The notes beneath the pieces were generated by a model, which had not been told where the DNA came from, ran no database searches, and was given only the letters and a program-made list of their open reading frames with translations. From Streptomyces bottropensis ATCC 25435 (GTDB taxonomy: Bacteria > Actinomycetota > Actinomycetes > Streptomycetales > Streptomycetaceae), in contig NZ_KB911581.1 in assembly GCF_000383595.1 (NCBI RefSeq), forward strand, positions 4,620,496 to 4,684,495: a stretch of DNA of 64,000 nt. The letters are read 5' to 3'. Shown one piece after another: positions 7,404 through 16,194 of the stretch. Made by a program: the position numbers and the translations under genes. The first letter of the stretch is position 1, and each line of letters starts with the position of its first letter.

Positions 7404-8933
7404 TCAGGGCAGGGGCGCCCCCTCCCGCTCCCGCGCGGTCGCGTCCGCCACCGCCGCCCGCGCGATGTTGCGGGCCATGCCGCCGAACACGACGGAGTGG
7501 AAGGGCGCCACGCTCCACCAGTACGCGTGACCGAGCAGGCCGTGGGGATGGAACAGGGCCCGCTGACGGAACAGGGTGCGTCCCGTGCCGTCGGTGTCCG
7601 CGTGCATCTCCAGCCACGCCAGACCCGGCAGCCGCATCTCCGCCCGCAGCCGCAGCAGCCGCCCCGGCTCGATCTCCTCGACCCGCCAGAAGTCCAGCGA
7701 GTCGCCCACCCGCAGGCGGGCGGCGTCCCGGCGGCCCCGGCGCAGACCCACCCCGCCCGCGAGCCGGTCCAGCCACCCGCGTACGGCCCAGGCGAGAGGG
7801 AAGGAGTACCAGCCGTTGTCACCGCCGATGCCCTCGATGACCCGCCACAGCGACGCGCGCGGCGCGTCCACGCCCAGCTCGCGCTGGTCGGTGTAGAGGC
7901 TGCCGCCGGCCCAGTCCGGGTCGGTGGGCAGCGGGTCGCTGGGCGCCCCGGGCAGGGAGGCCGACGACCAACGGGTGGCGACGTCGGCCTCGCGCACCTT
8001 CCGCAGGGCGAGCCGTACCGCCTCGTCGAAGCCGACCGGGTGGCCGGGCGGATCCGGCACGTACCGGGCGATGTCGTGCTCGCGGCAGACCACCTCGTGC
8101 CGCAGCGACTCGGTGAGCGGCCGGGCGATCGAGGCCGGCACGGGTGTCACCAGCCCGACCCAGTGGCTGGACAGCCCCGGGGAGAGCACCGGCACCGGCA
8201 GGATGAGCCGGTGCGGCAGCCCGGCGACGACGGCGTAGCGCCGCATCATCTCGAGGTACGTCAGGACGTCCGGGCCGCCGATGTCGAAGGTCCGGCTGAC
8301 GTCGTCCGGCAGCCGGGCACAGCCGACGAGCGCGCGCAGCACGTCCCGGACGGCGACGGGCTGGATGCGGGTGTGCACCCAGCTGGGGGTGACCATCACC
8401 GGCAGCCGCTCGGTGAGGTAGCGCAGCATCTCGAAGGAGGCCGACCCCGAGCCGATGACGACCGCCGCCCGCAGCACGGCCGTGGGCACACCGCAGTCCA
8501 TCAGGATCCGGCCGACCTCGGCGCGTGAGCGCAGATGAGGCGAGAGTTCCCGCTCCGGTACGTCGTACGGGGTGAGGCCGCCCAGGTACACGAGCCGGCG
8601 CACCCCGGCGGTCCGGGCGCTCTCCCCGAAGATCCGAGCCGCCCGCCGGTCCGTGTCCTCGAAGTCCTCGCCGGTCCCCAGCGCGTGGACCAGGTAGTAG
8701 CCGATGTCGACGCCCCGCATCGCCCGGGCCAGGGACTCCGCGTCGGTGACGTCGCCGCGGACCGTCTCGACGTCGTCGGCCCACGGGTGGTCGCGCAGCC
8801 GTTCCGGTGAGCGGGCCAGACAGCGCACCCGCAGGCCCGCCTCCAGCAGCTCGGGGACGAGCCGCCCGCCGATGTACCCGGTCGCGCCGGTCACCAGGCA
8901 GAGCGGTCCGCTGTCGTGTGCGTCTCCCGTCAT
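7404..8933 (-). CDS. SDR-family oxidoreductase with C-terminal DUF2867 domain
   Basis: Residues 10-310 form an NAD(P)-binding Rossmann domain (CLVTGATGYIGGRLVPELLEAG) of the atypical SDR type. Residues 330-509 match DUF2867-like proteins, including FWRVEEIEPGRLLRLRAEMR and GLLGHAYWWSVAPFH. The substrate is unknown. Such fusions recur beside photolyases and LitR-type regulators in bacteria, so it probably belongs to the light response. The gap to the photolyase on the same strand is 109 bases. Confidence 0.85.
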   Translation of the reverse strand: MTGDAHDSGPLCLVTGATGYIGGRLVPELLEAGLRVRCLARSPERLRDHPWADDVETVRGDVTDAESLARAMRGVDIGYYLVHALGTGEDFEDTDRRAARIFGESARTAGVRRLVYLGGLTPYDVPERELSPHLRSRAEVGRILMDCGVPTAVLRAAVVIGSGSASFEMLRYLTERLPVMVTPSWVHTRIQPVAVRDVLRALVGCARLPDDVSRTFDIGGPDVLTYLEMMRRYAVVAGLPHRLILPVPVLSPGLSSHWVGLVTPVPASIARPLTESLRHEVVCREHDIARYVPDPPGHPVGFDEAVRLALRKVREADVATRWSSASLPGAPSDPLPTDPDWAGGSLYTDQRELGVDAPRASLWRVIEGIGGDNGWYSFPLAWAVRGWLDRLAGGVGLRRGRRDAARLRVGDSLDFWRVEEIEPGRLLRLRAEMRLPGLAWLEMHADTDGTGRTLFRQRALFHPHGLLGHAYWWSVAPFHSVVFGGMARNIARAAVADATAREREGAPLP

Positions 8934-9057
8934 GCGTTCCTCGGTTCCTCGCGTCGGCGTCCTCCCGTCATCCCTTCCACCGCGAGAGCGGTCGTGGATG
9001 CGCCGGAGGGGTACCGCCGCGCGATCGGGTGATCGGTACGACGGCTACGCTGACCGC

Positions 9058-9570
9058 GTGGCCACAGTGAACGACCCCGGGCGCCGGGCGGGTGAGGACG
9101 GGTCCGGCCGCCCCGCGGCGGCGACCGACCTGCACGCCTTCGCCGTCGCGCTGCGCCGGATGAACGGCGAGATCAACCGGCTGGTGCACGCGTTCGCGGG
9201 CGATCACGGGCTGCACGCGACCGACGTCCAGGCCCTCGCGGCGATCCTGGACGCGGACACCCCCATGACACCGAAACGCCTGCGCGAACACCTCGGCCTC
9301 ACCTCCGGTGCCGTCACCGCCTGTGTGGACCGGCTGGAGCGCGCCGGACACGTCCGCCGGGTCCGGGAGAGCGCCGACCGCCGGGTGGTCCACCTGTACT
9401 ACGCGGCCGACGCGCGCTCGGCCGCCCGTACCTATTTCCGGCCCCTCGCGGAGGCGACCGAGGCCGCCCGCTCGCGGTTCACCGAGGACGAACTGGTCGT
9501 GGTGCTGCGCTTCCTCGCCGCGATGAACGAGGAGCTGGGCGCCGGCCCCGCACCCGCCCGCGCCCGCTGA
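9058..9570 (+). CDS. MarR-family transcriptional regulator
   Basis: This 170-residue protein has a winged helix at about residues 50-120 (LREHLGLTSGAVTACVDRLERAGHVRR, then the wing RESADRRVVHLYY). GTG 9058 follows TACGCT (9046-9051) by 6 bases, suggesting a leaderless mRNA. It is transcribed towards the MMPL transporter 161 bases downstream, and an inverted repeat lies between them. By position it most likely represses that transporter. Confidence 0.88.
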   Translation: MATVNDPGRRAGEDGSGRPAAATDLHAFAVALRRMNGEINRLVHAFAGDHGLHATDVQALAAILDADTPMTPKRLREHLGLTSGAVTACVDRLERAGHVRRVRESADRRVVHLYYAADARSAARTYFRPLAEATEAARSRFTEDELVVVLRFLAAMNEELGAGPAPARAR

Positions 9571-9650
9571 CCGGGCGGGGCACGGTGCATCCAGGGGCCG
9601 GGTGCGGGCGGAAGAACGGTTGATGTCTATGATCGCCGCCGACGACAAGT

Positions 9651-9677
9651 TCAATGATTGAGATTGTTTTTCATTGA
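9651..9677. promoter_or_regulatory. Inverted repeat operator candidate before the MMPL transporter
   Basis: TCAATGA (9651-9657) and TCATTGA (9671-9677) are perfect inverted arms separated by 13 bases. The left arm also starts a smaller dyad, TCAATGATTGA. The island is AT-rich in a very GC-rich setting and lies 55 bases before the transporter start and downstream of a MarR gene, as expected of a MarR-type operator. Confidence 0.55.
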
Positions 9678-9731
9678 GGTAGCTGTCCCGTCGACCGTTG
9701 GCGACCCGTCCGCCCCGGAGCCTGGAGCACC

Positions 9732-11849
9732 ATGTCCACCACCCCTCGACGCGCCCGCCGGCTCGTTCCCCTCCTGCTGATCGCCGTCTGGCTCGTCGTC
9801 GGAGGAGTCCTCGGCCCCTATGCCGGCCGCCTCGGCGAGGTCGCCACCAACGACCAGGCCGCGTTCCTGCCGCGCAGCGCGGAATCCACCGAGGTCATAG
9901 CCGCCCAGCGGGCCTTCCGGCAGGACGAGACGCTCGTGGCGATCGTCGTGTGGACCGGCGAGGGCCTGGCCGAGCGGCGCGCCGCGGCCGACCGGGCACT
10001 GTCCTCCCTCGACGGCACTCCCGGCGTGACGGGACAGGTCTCACCCGCCCTGCTCTCCGAGGACCGGGCGGCACTGCGCGGTGTCGTCCCGCTGCGGCCC
10101 GACCTCGGCGACGCCCTGCCCGGCACCCTGGAGCGGATCCGGACCGCGGCCGAACACGTTCCCGGCACCACCGTCCAGCTGGCGGGCCCCGCCGCCAGTC
10201 AGGCGGACCTCTCCGACGCGTTCGCCGGGATCGACGGCCTGCTGCTCGCCGTCGCGCTCCTGACCGTGCTGGTGATCCTGCTCCTCGTCTACCGCAGCGT
10301 GCTGCTCCCGCTGGTGATCATCCTGGGCGCGGTGTTCGCCCTGGGCCTCGCCTGCGCGGTCGTGTACGCGCTCGCCGACCGGGGCATGGTCCGGGTCGAC
10401 GGCCAGGTCCAGGGCATCCTGTCGATCCTCGTCATCGGCGCGGCCACCGACTACGCCCTCCTGCTCACCGCCCGGTTCCGGGAGGAACTCGGCGCGCACA
10501 CCGATCGGTTCGCCGCCATGCGGGCCGCCCTGCGGCAGTCCTGGGGCGCCATCGTGGCCAGCGCCGCGACCGTCGCCCTCGGCCTGCTCGCCCTGCTGCT
10601 CAGCGACCTCACCAACAACCGTGCGCTCGGCCCGGTCGGCGCCATCGGCATCGGCTGCGCCGTCCTCGCCACGCTCACCTTCCTGCCCGCCGTCCTCGTC
10701 GCGCTCGGCCGCGCCGCCTACTGGCCCGCCGCGCCGGGCGGTCCTTCGGCCGCCCCGCGTGCCGGTGAGGGCGTGTGGCGGCGGGTCGCCGGCCTCGTCG
10801 ACCGGGCGCCGCGCCGGGTGTGGGCGCTGACCCTGGCCGCGCTGCTGGCCGGGGCCGCCTTCGCGCCCACGCTCACCGCCAAGGGCGTCCCCCTGGACGA
10901 GACCTTCGTCAACGACGCGCCCTCCGTCGCCGCCCAGAAGACCCTCGGTGACCACTTCCCCGGCGGCTCGGGCAACCCCGCCGTCGTCGTCGTGGACGCG
11001 GACCGGCTGGCGCGGGTGCTCGCCGCGGCCCGCGACACCGACGGCGTCGCGACGGCGGCCGCCGTCGACCGGACCGGCCGACCCGGCGGCGAGCCCCTGG
11101 TCGTCGACGGGCGGGTACGGGTCGACGTCACCCTGGACGCCGCCGCGGACAGCGACGCCGCGAAGCGGACGGTGGCCCGCCTGCGGACCGCCCTGCACGC
11201 CGTGCCCGGCGCCGACGCCCTCGTCGGCGGCTACACCGCACAGCGGTACGACACCCTGCGCACCGCCGAACGCGACCGCACGCTGATCGTCCCCGTCGTC
11301 CTCGCCCTCATCCTGCTCATCCTGACGGGCCTGCTGCGCTCCCTACTGCTGCCCGTCCTGCTGGTCGCCACGGTCGCCCTGAACTTCCTCGCCACACTGG
11401 GCGTCTGCGCGCTCGTCTTCCAGCACGTCCTCGGGTTCACCGGCACCGACCCCTCCGTGCCGCTCTACGGGTTCGTCTTCCTGGTCGCGCTGGGCGTGGA
11501 CTACAACATCTTCCTGATGTCCCGGGTCCGCGAGGAGGCACTGCTGCACGGCACGCGCCAGGGAGTGCTGCGCGGGCTGGTCAGTACGGGCGGGGTCATC
11601 ACCTCCGCGGGCGTGGTGCTCGCCGCGACCTTCGCCGCGCTGGGCGTCATCCCGCTCGCCTTCCTCGCCCAGATCGCCTTCATCGTGGCCTTCGGTGTCC
11701 TCCTCGACACCCTCGTGGTGCGTTCGCTCCTGGTGCCGGCGCTGGTACGGGACCTCGGCGAGCGCGCCTGGTGGCCGGGGAGCGTGGGGTCCGGCGGGAC
11801 GCGGCACACGGTGACCGATGAACAACGACCGATGACCAGCAACCGATGA
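9732..11849 (+). CDS. MMPL/RND-family membrane transporter
   Basis: The 705-residue protein has the duplicated MMPL layout: one N-terminal membrane helix, a periplasmic-side domain, a bundle of five helices (VILLLVYRSVLLPLVIILG through VLATLTFLPAVLVALG), a cytoplasmic break with a second large loop, and a second bundle (LALILLILTGLLRSLLLPVLL, GVDYNIFLMSRVREE). The charged GVDYNIFL motif is typical of the proton-relay helix. Members export lipids, siderophores or drugs. A GGAG site precedes ATG 9732. The last dozen residues are encoded by the 14-base tandem repeat and probably have no conserved function. Confidence 0.9.
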   Translation: MSTTPRRARRLVPLLLIAVWLVVGGVLGPYAGRLGEVATNDQAAFLPRSAESTEVIAAQRAFRQDETLVAIVVWTGEGLAERRAAADRALSSLDGTPGVTGQVSPALLSEDRAALRGVVPLRPDLGDALPGTLERIRTAAEHVPGTTVQLAGPAASQADLSDAFAGIDGLLLAVALLTVLVILLLVYRSVLLPLVIILGAVFALGLACAVVYALADRGMVRVDGQVQGILSILVIGAATDYALLLTARFREELGAHTDRFAAMRAALRQSWGAIVASAATVALGLLALLLSDLTNNRALGPVGAIGIGCAVLATLTFLPAVLVALGRAAYWPAAPGGPSAAPRAGEGVWRRVAGLVDRAPRRVWALTLAALLAGAAFAPTLTAKGVPLDETFVNDAPSVAAQKTLGDHFPGGSGNPAVVVVDADRLARVLAAARDTDGVATAAAVDRTGRPGGEPLVVDGRVRVDVTLDAAADSDAAKRTVARLRTALHAVPGADALVGGYTAQRYDTLRTAERDRTLIVPVVLALILLILTGLLRSLLLPVLLVATVALNFLATLGVCALVFQHVLGFTGTDPSVPLYGFVFLVALGVDYNIFLMSRVREEALLHGTRQGVLRGLVSTGGVITSAGVVLAATFAALGVIPLAFLAQIAFIVAFGVLLDTLVVRSLLVPALVRDLGERAWWPGSVGSGGTRHTVTDEQRPMTSNR

Positions 11850-11883
11850 CCAGCAACCGATGACCAATGACCGATGACCGACG
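11814..11883 (+). repeat. Five 14-base tandem repeats across the MMPL stop codon
   Basis: Five consecutive 14-base units all begin ACCGATGA: ACCGATGAACAACG, ACCGATGACCAGCA (twice, identical), ACCGATGACCAATG and ACCGATGACCGACG. The stop codon TGA (11847-11849) lies in the third unit. The period is not a multiple of three, so changes in copy number would alter the C-terminal tail but keep a stop within a unit or two. The array abuts the terminator hairpin. Confidence 0.85.
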
Positions 11884-11916
11884 GGGTGCCCGGGCCGAAT
11901 CGAGCCCGGGCACCCC
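11883..11916 (+). terminator. Strong hairpin terminator after the MMPL gene
   Basis: A perfect 13-base stem, GGGGTGCCCGGGC (11883-11895) with GCCCGGGCACCCC (11904-11916), encloses an 8-base loop. No U-tract follows, which is usual for Streptomyces terminators. Confidence 0.8.
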
Positions 11917-12109
11917 AACGGTCGTTGATGCACCGGTGTGTTGTGCGATCCGGCTGTTCCCTCGGCGACGCGCCTGCCGAATGCGCGCCGCCTTCCGACC
12001 CGTTCCAGCTTTTTCCTGACGGGCCGTCGTGAAATGCGATGGTCCGCGATACGAGACCCGGTCGGGTTCTTCTTGACGGTCGTCGTCGACGGCTGTCACG
12101 ATCGACTCC

Positions 12110-12193
12110 ATGAAGATGCGACTGGACCTCACGCGGCGACGCCATGTCGACCTCGCGCGCGTCTCCAGTGCCTCCTGTCGCTCCGCGGCCTGA
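12110..12193 (+). CDS. Short Cys-containing leader peptide upstream of sulfonate genes
   Basis: A 27-codon ORF encodes a peptide with the signature RRRHVDLARVSSASC near its end. It matches the actinobacterial putative leader peptides (RxHVDLxRxxSAxC) found before cysteine and sulfur-assimilation genes, where ribosome stalling at Cys codons is thought to control downstream transcription or translation. A TTGACG element (12073-12078) lies 31 bases upstream. The ssuE-like gene starts 320 bases downstream, fitting sulfur-status control. Confidence 0.75.
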   Translation: MKMRLDLTRRRHVDLARVSSASCRSAA

Positions 12194-12513
12194 TCACCTC
12201 TCCCGATCCGCCGCGCATTTTCGCTTTCCGCGCCTGAATTCACCCCGCCCGCGCACTCCTTGAAGCGAACGCGCCCCTCAACAGGCATCCCGCGCACTCC
12301 CTGATTCCGAATTCGGCGTGCCCGAAAACATTCCGCGGCATTCCGCGACCGGGACCGAGCGGAGCAACGGCTTCGGCCATGCCCCGGCCGGGTCCGAGCC
12401 GTTCATGTCCGGCCAGGCGCGGGCAGGCCGCCCCGACCCAGCCGGTACTTCAGACCACCTCCTTGCGGGGCGCCCGTCCGCTCGGGCTCCCCGTGCTCCC
12501 AGAAAGAGGGCCC
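12194..12513 (+). promoter_or_regulatory. Long leader between the leader peptide and ssuE, with a hairpin
   Basis: No convincing gene is visible in these 320 bases. A hairpin has outer arms AACGGCT (12366-12372) and AGCCGTT (12397-12403), with further pairing inside interrupted by a bulge. The direct repeat CATTCCGCG occurs twice near 12330. The region may carry the attenuator responding to the leader peptide. I could not fit it to a SAM or other known riboswitch. Confidence 0.4.
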
Positions 12514-13068
12514 ATGGCCACCGTCCTGTCCGTCTCCGGCAGCCCCTCCGTCTCCTCCCGTACCGCGAAGCTCGTGCGCCACCTCGACGCGCGTCTGGTC
12601 GCCCAGGGGCACGAGGTCGTCCCGCTCGACATCCGCACGATCCCGGCCGAGGCCCTGCTCGGAGCGGACTTCAGGCATCCGGCCATCGTCGAGGCCACCG
12701 AACTCTTCGAGCGGGCGGACGGGATCGTCATCGGCACCCCCGTCTACAAGGCCGCCTACTCCGGAGTCCTCAAGGCCCTGCTCGACCTGCTCCCGCAGTA
12801 CGCCCTCACCGGCAAGACCGTGCTGCCCCTGGCCACCGGCGGCACCACCGCCCATGTCCTCGCCATCGACTACGCGCTGCGGCCGGTGCTCAGCTCCATG
12901 GGCGCCCGGCACATCGTCCCCGGCTGGTTCACCCTCGACAAGGACATCGCCGTGGGGGAGGACGGCTCGGTCACGGTCGCCCCGGCCACGGCCGAGGCCC
13001 TCGACCAGGTCGTCGACCAGTTCCTCACCGCCCTCGGCCCGGCGCCGGTACTGGCCGCCGTGAGCTGA
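12514..13068 (+). CDS. ssuE: NADPH-dependent FMN reductase (SsuE-like)
   Basis: The 184-residue flavodoxin-fold protein begins MATVLSVSGSPSVSSRT, the phosphate-binding loop of FMN reductases, and has IVIGTPVYKAAYSGVLKALLD. It supplies reduced FMN to the two-component alkanesulfonate monooxygenase encoded 85 bases downstream. The pair desulfonates organosulfonates to release sulfite when sulfate or cysteine is scarce. ATG 12514 follows an AAAGAGGG site. The upstream leader peptide supports sulfur control. Confidence 0.88.
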   Translation: MATVLSVSGSPSVSSRTAKLVRHLDARLVAQGHEVVPLDIRTIPAEALLGADFRHPAIVEATELFERADGIVIGTPVYKAAYSGVLKALLDLLPQYALTGKTVLPLATGGTTAHVLAIDYALRPVLSSMGARHIVPGWFTLDKDIAVGEDGSVTVAPATAEALDQVVDQFLTALGPAPVLAAVS

Positions 13069-13153
13069 CGCGTGACGCGGCGCCGGACCGGACCCGGCCG
13101 GACGGCGACCGGGACGACCTGCAGCCGCGGACACCCCTGATCGGAGACCCCAC

Positions 13154-14305
13154 GTGTCCCTCACCTTCCACTGGTTCCTGCCCACCAACGGCGACAGCCG
13201 CCATGTCGTCGGCGGCGGCCACGGCACCCCCGCCACCGCCTCCGGCCGGGACCGGCCGCCGACGGTCGCCTACCTGGGGCAGATCGCCCGCGCCGCCGAG
13301 GACCTGGGATTCGTCGGCGCGCTCACCCCCACCGGTGCCTGGTGCGAGGACGCCTGGCTGACCACCGCGATGGTCAGCCAGCACACCGAACGCCTGAAGT
13401 TCCTGGTCGCCTTCCGCCCCGGCTTCGTCTCGCCCACCCTCGCCGCCCAGATGGCCTCCACCTTCCAGCGGCACACGGGCGGACGGCTCCTCCTCAACGT
13501 CGTCACCGGCGGCGAGAGCCACGAGCAGCGCGCCTACGGCGACTTCCTCGACAAGGACGCCCGGTACCGTCGTACCGGCGAATTCCTGCACGTCGTCAGG
13601 GGGTTGTGGGAGGGCGGTACCGTCGACCTCGACGGCGAGCACCTCCGGGTCGAGGACGCGAGGCTGGCCCGGCTGCCCGACCCGGTGCCCGAGGTGTACT
13701 TCGGCGGCTCCTCGCCCGTCGCCGGGGAGATCGCCGCCCGGTACGCCGACGTCTACCTCACCTGGGGCGAGCCGCCGGCCAGGGTGGCCGAGAAGATCGC
13801 CTGGATCAAGGGGCTGGCGGCGAAGGAGGGCCGTACCCTGCGCTTCGGGATCCGGCTGCACGTCATCACCCGCGACACCGCCGAACAGGCATGGGCGGAG
13901 GCGAACCGGCTGCTCGACGGTTTCGACGCCGGGACCGTACGGTCCGTGCAGGCCGGACTCGCCCGCAGCGAGTCGGAGGGCCAGCGGCGCATGCTCGCCC
14001 TGCACGGTGGCAGCCGGGACGGCCTGGAGATCCACCCCAACCTCTGGGCCGGCATCGGCCTGGTGCGCGGCGGCGCGGGCACCGCGCTGGTCGGCAGCCA
14101 CGACGAGGTCGCCGACCGCGTCAAGGAGTACCACGCCCTCGGCATCGACGAGTTCGTCCTCTCCGGTTACCCCCACCTGGAGGAGGCGTACTGGTTCGGC
14201 GAGGGCGTCCTCCCGCGCCTCGCCGCCCAGGGCCTGTGGCAGCACCCCTTCTCCCCGCCGCCGGCCGCCTCGGCGCAGGTGCCGTTCGCCGGCCGGTCGG
14301 CGTGA
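13154..14305 (+). CDS. ssuD: FMNH2-dependent alkanesulfonate monooxygenase (SsuD-like)
   Basis: The 383-residue luciferase-like monooxygenase starts FHWFLPTNGDSRHVVGG, typical of SsuD. It also contains LLLNVVTGGESHEQRAYGDF and GIDEFVLSGYPHLEEAYWFGEGVLP, all characteristic of the alkanesulfonate branch of the LLM class. It cleaves the C-S bond of alkanesulfonates with FMNH2 from SsuE and O2. The start is GTG 13154. No sulfonate ABC transporter genes follow in the window; the next genes are on the other strand. Confidence 0.9.
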   Translation: MSLTFHWFLPTNGDSRHVVGGGHGTPATASGRDRPPTVAYLGQIARAAEDLGFVGALTPTGAWCEDAWLTTAMVSQHTERLKFLVAFRPGFVSPTLAAQMASTFQRHTGGRLLLNVVTGGESHEQRAYGDFLDKDARYRRTGEFLHVVRGLWEGGTVDLDGEHLRVEDARLARLPDPVPEVYFGGSSPVAGEIAARYADVYLTWGEPPARVAEKIAWIKGLAAKEGRTLRFGIRLHVITRDTAEQAWAEANRLLDGFDAGTVRSVQAGLARSESEGQRRMLALHGGSRDGLEIHPNLWAGIGLVRGGAGTALVGSHDEVADRVKEYHALGIDEFVLSGYPHLEEAYWFGEGVLPRLAAQGLWQHPFSPPPAASAQVPFAGRSA

Positions 14306-14315
14306 GCGGAGACGA

Positions 14316-14816
14316 TCACATGGCGCGTTCCATGCACACCAGTCGCTCGCGCTCGTCCCACGACTCGGTGACGTGGAAGCCGAGTCGCCCGTACAGGGCG
14401 ATGGCCCCGGTCCGCCACTGCCACACCGACAGCCGTACGGTGTCCGCGCCGAGGTCGGCGGCGTGCGCGAGGGCGGCGTCGAGGAGGGCGGTGGCGGCGC
14501 CCCGGCCCCGGAACGCCGGGTCCGTCCAGAGTCTCTTGATCTCCGACCGTCCGCGGGTGGGGGCGGTCACCACCACGCAGCCCACCGGGGTGTCGCCGTC
14601 CAGGGCCAGCAGGACCACATCGCCGGCGAACGCGGATCCCGGGTCGGTGATCTCCGCCCGGTAGCGGTCCGGCAGCTCCGCCGCATCGGTGACGGGGTCG
14701 CCCTTCTCGGCTTCCGTCCGCAGGTGGTAGGCGGCCAGCAGCGGGGCCGGGCCGCCCCCGGTGGACGCGGTGCGGCCCGGCCACCGGACGACGGAGACAG
14801 CGCGCTGATCGGTCAT
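14316..14816 (-). CDS. GNAT-family N-acetyltransferase
   Basis: A 166-residue single-domain GNAT. Motif A is visible as TDPAFRGRGAATALLDAALAHA and is followed by VRLSVWQWRTGAIALYGRLGF. The substrate is unknown. It ends 10 bases from the ssuD-like gene (convergent) and lies 56 bases downstream of the acyl-CoA dehydrogenase-family gene on the same strand, so the two may be co-transcribed. Confidence 0.87.
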   Translation of the reverse strand: MTDQRAVSVVRWPGRTASTGGGPAPLLAAYHLRTEAEKGDPVTDAAELPDRYRAEITDPGSAFAGDVVLLALDGDTPVGCVVVTAPTRGRSEIKRLWTDPAFRGRGAATALLDAALAHAADLGADTVRLSVWQWRTGAIALYGRLGFHVTESWDERERLVCMERAM

Positions 14817-14872
14817 GACGCCAGCATCACATGGCACCGGCCGGACTTCGCACGAGCCCGGGGCGCCCGGGG

Positions 14873-15916
14873 TCAGTAGGCGGCCGACAGGGAGCCGAGG
14901 TGGGCCCGGCGCACCTCGGCGGTCTGGCCCTGCACGAGCAGGAACAGGGCCTCGCGGGCCAGGCGTTGCGCCCGGTTGTCCAGGTCGAGCGCGCGTCCGC
15001 CGCCGGCGACGACCGCGGCGGTGGTCGCCGTGCGCATCAGGTCGAACGCCTTGGTCTTCAGGGCGAGCCGCTCCTCCATGTGCTCGTGGGGCGCGGGATG
15101 GTCGGCGAGGGCGTAGGCCTGTCGCCGCACCTTGTCCACCCGGAGGCGCAGCCCCTTGGTCAGGGGATCGTCCTGGTCCAGCAGGGCGAGGGCGGACTCG
15201 GCGACCCCGAAGACCGCCGGTGAGGCGTTGGTGGGCTTGGGGCGGTCGCCGGCGGCCCAGGACTCGTACGGGGCGTGCAGGGCCACCGCGTCGTCGGGGA
15301 TCCACAGCCCGTCGAGGTGGAGCGAGACGGTACGGGCGGCCGTGAGCGCCGCGAGCCGCAGGGGCGCGGAGGCCTTCAGCCCGGACTGCTCCCTGGCCTC
15401 GGCGAAGGCGAACACCACCTCGTCCGCGTCCGTCACCCCGGCCAGCATCATCACGTCGTTGAGGCCCCACCCCGTGTACCAGGGCACCGTGCCGTGGAAC
15501 AGCCAGCCACCGCGCTTCGGCACCGCCCGGACCGGTACCTGCGGATACCTGCGCAGATGCGCGTACGCGACGCCGGACAGCAGTTCGCCGCCGGCCAGCT
15601 TCGCCAGCAGGCGTTCACGAGCGGGGAGTTCGCTCTTCATCAGGGTCAGCACGGGCGTGTGGTGCTGGGTCTGTACGAACCACGTGGAGCAGCAGGCCCC
15701 CGCGAGGATCTCGGCGGTCTCCCGCGCCACGGAGGGGGGAGCGCCCGACCCGCCGTAGGCCACCGGCGCGCTCACCCCGAGCAGCCCCGAGCGTTTGATC
15801 GCCTCGACGCTGTCGGCGGGCACCCCCTCCTGGTCGACGCGCTCCGCCCGAGGCGCGAGCACCTCGGCGGCGAGTCGGCGCGCCTGGACGACGAGGGGGT
15901 GCGGTGACGTGGTCAT
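14873..15916 (-). CDS. Acyl-CoA dehydrogenase-family flavoprotein, possibly sulfur-related
   Basis: The 347-residue product has the acyl-CoA dehydrogenase N-terminal helices (SVEAIKRSGLLGVSAPVAYGG) and middle beta domain (LLSGVAYAHLRRYPQVPVRAVPKRGGWLFHGTVPWYTGWG). It is shorter than true acyl-CoA dehydrogenases (about 380). Relatives include flavin-dependent monooxygenases such as DszC and SfnB, which would fit the nearby ssuED pair; this is inference. ATG 15916 is preceded by GGGGAG. Confidence 0.78.
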   Translation of the reverse strand: MTTSPHPLVVQARRLAAEVLAPRAERVDQEGVPADSVEAIKRSGLLGVSAPVAYGGSGAPPSVARETAEILAGACCSTWFVQTQHHTPVLTLMKSELPARERLLAKLAGGELLSGVAYAHLRRYPQVPVRAVPKRGGWLFHGTVPWYTGWGLNDVMMLAGVTDADEVVFAFAEAREQSGLKASAPLRLAALTAARTVSLHLDGLWIPDDAVALHAPYESWAAGDRPKPTNASPAVFGVAESALALLDQDDPLTKGLRLRVDKVRRQAYALADHPAPHEHMEERLALKTKAFDLMRTATTAAVVAGGGRALDLDNRAQRLAREALFLLVQGQTAEVRRAHLGSLSAAY

Positions 15917-16027
15917 GGAGTGATTCTCCCCGGCTCCTGCCCCAAAGATCACATCATCGGGGCCGGAGCATCACGTCTTTTCCCCAGCCGGCCTTCTCGC
16001 GGCGCACCTGACCTGCCGTCATACGAG

Positions 16028-16061
16028 TTGACTGGTCTACACCCTTGACTGGTACAGACCA
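16028..16061 (+). promoter_or_regulatory. Paired DasR-like / chitinase direct repeats
   Basis: TTGACTGGT occurs at 16028 and again at 16045, a 17-base period. The copies extend to ACTGGTCTACACC and ACTGGTACAGACCA, close to the DasR operator core (TGGTCTAGACCA) and to the direct repeats known upstream of Streptomyces chitinase genes. They lie about 135 bases before a GH19 chitinase and predict induction by N-acetylglucosamine or chitin oligomers. Confidence 0.7.
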
Positions 16062-16194
16062 ACGCGGTTGAGTGTGCCCCACACCCCCCACCGCCGCCCC
16101 ACGCCGTGACCGGCCCCGCCGGCGCGTGCGCGCGAGGTCCCGTCCCGTCATGCCTCGCCCGGGTGCGGCCGTGCTCCACGAAGGAGTTGGTCCC

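Noticed and set aside
5720..7840. 706-codon plus-strand frame over the photolyase
   Set aside because: It is a shadow of the minus-strand photolyase, which has an intact FAD-binding signature.
12194..12513. SAM or other riboswitch before ssuE
   Set aside because: The hairpin and repeats could not be fitted to any known riboswitch consensus, so only an attenuator-like leader is suggested.
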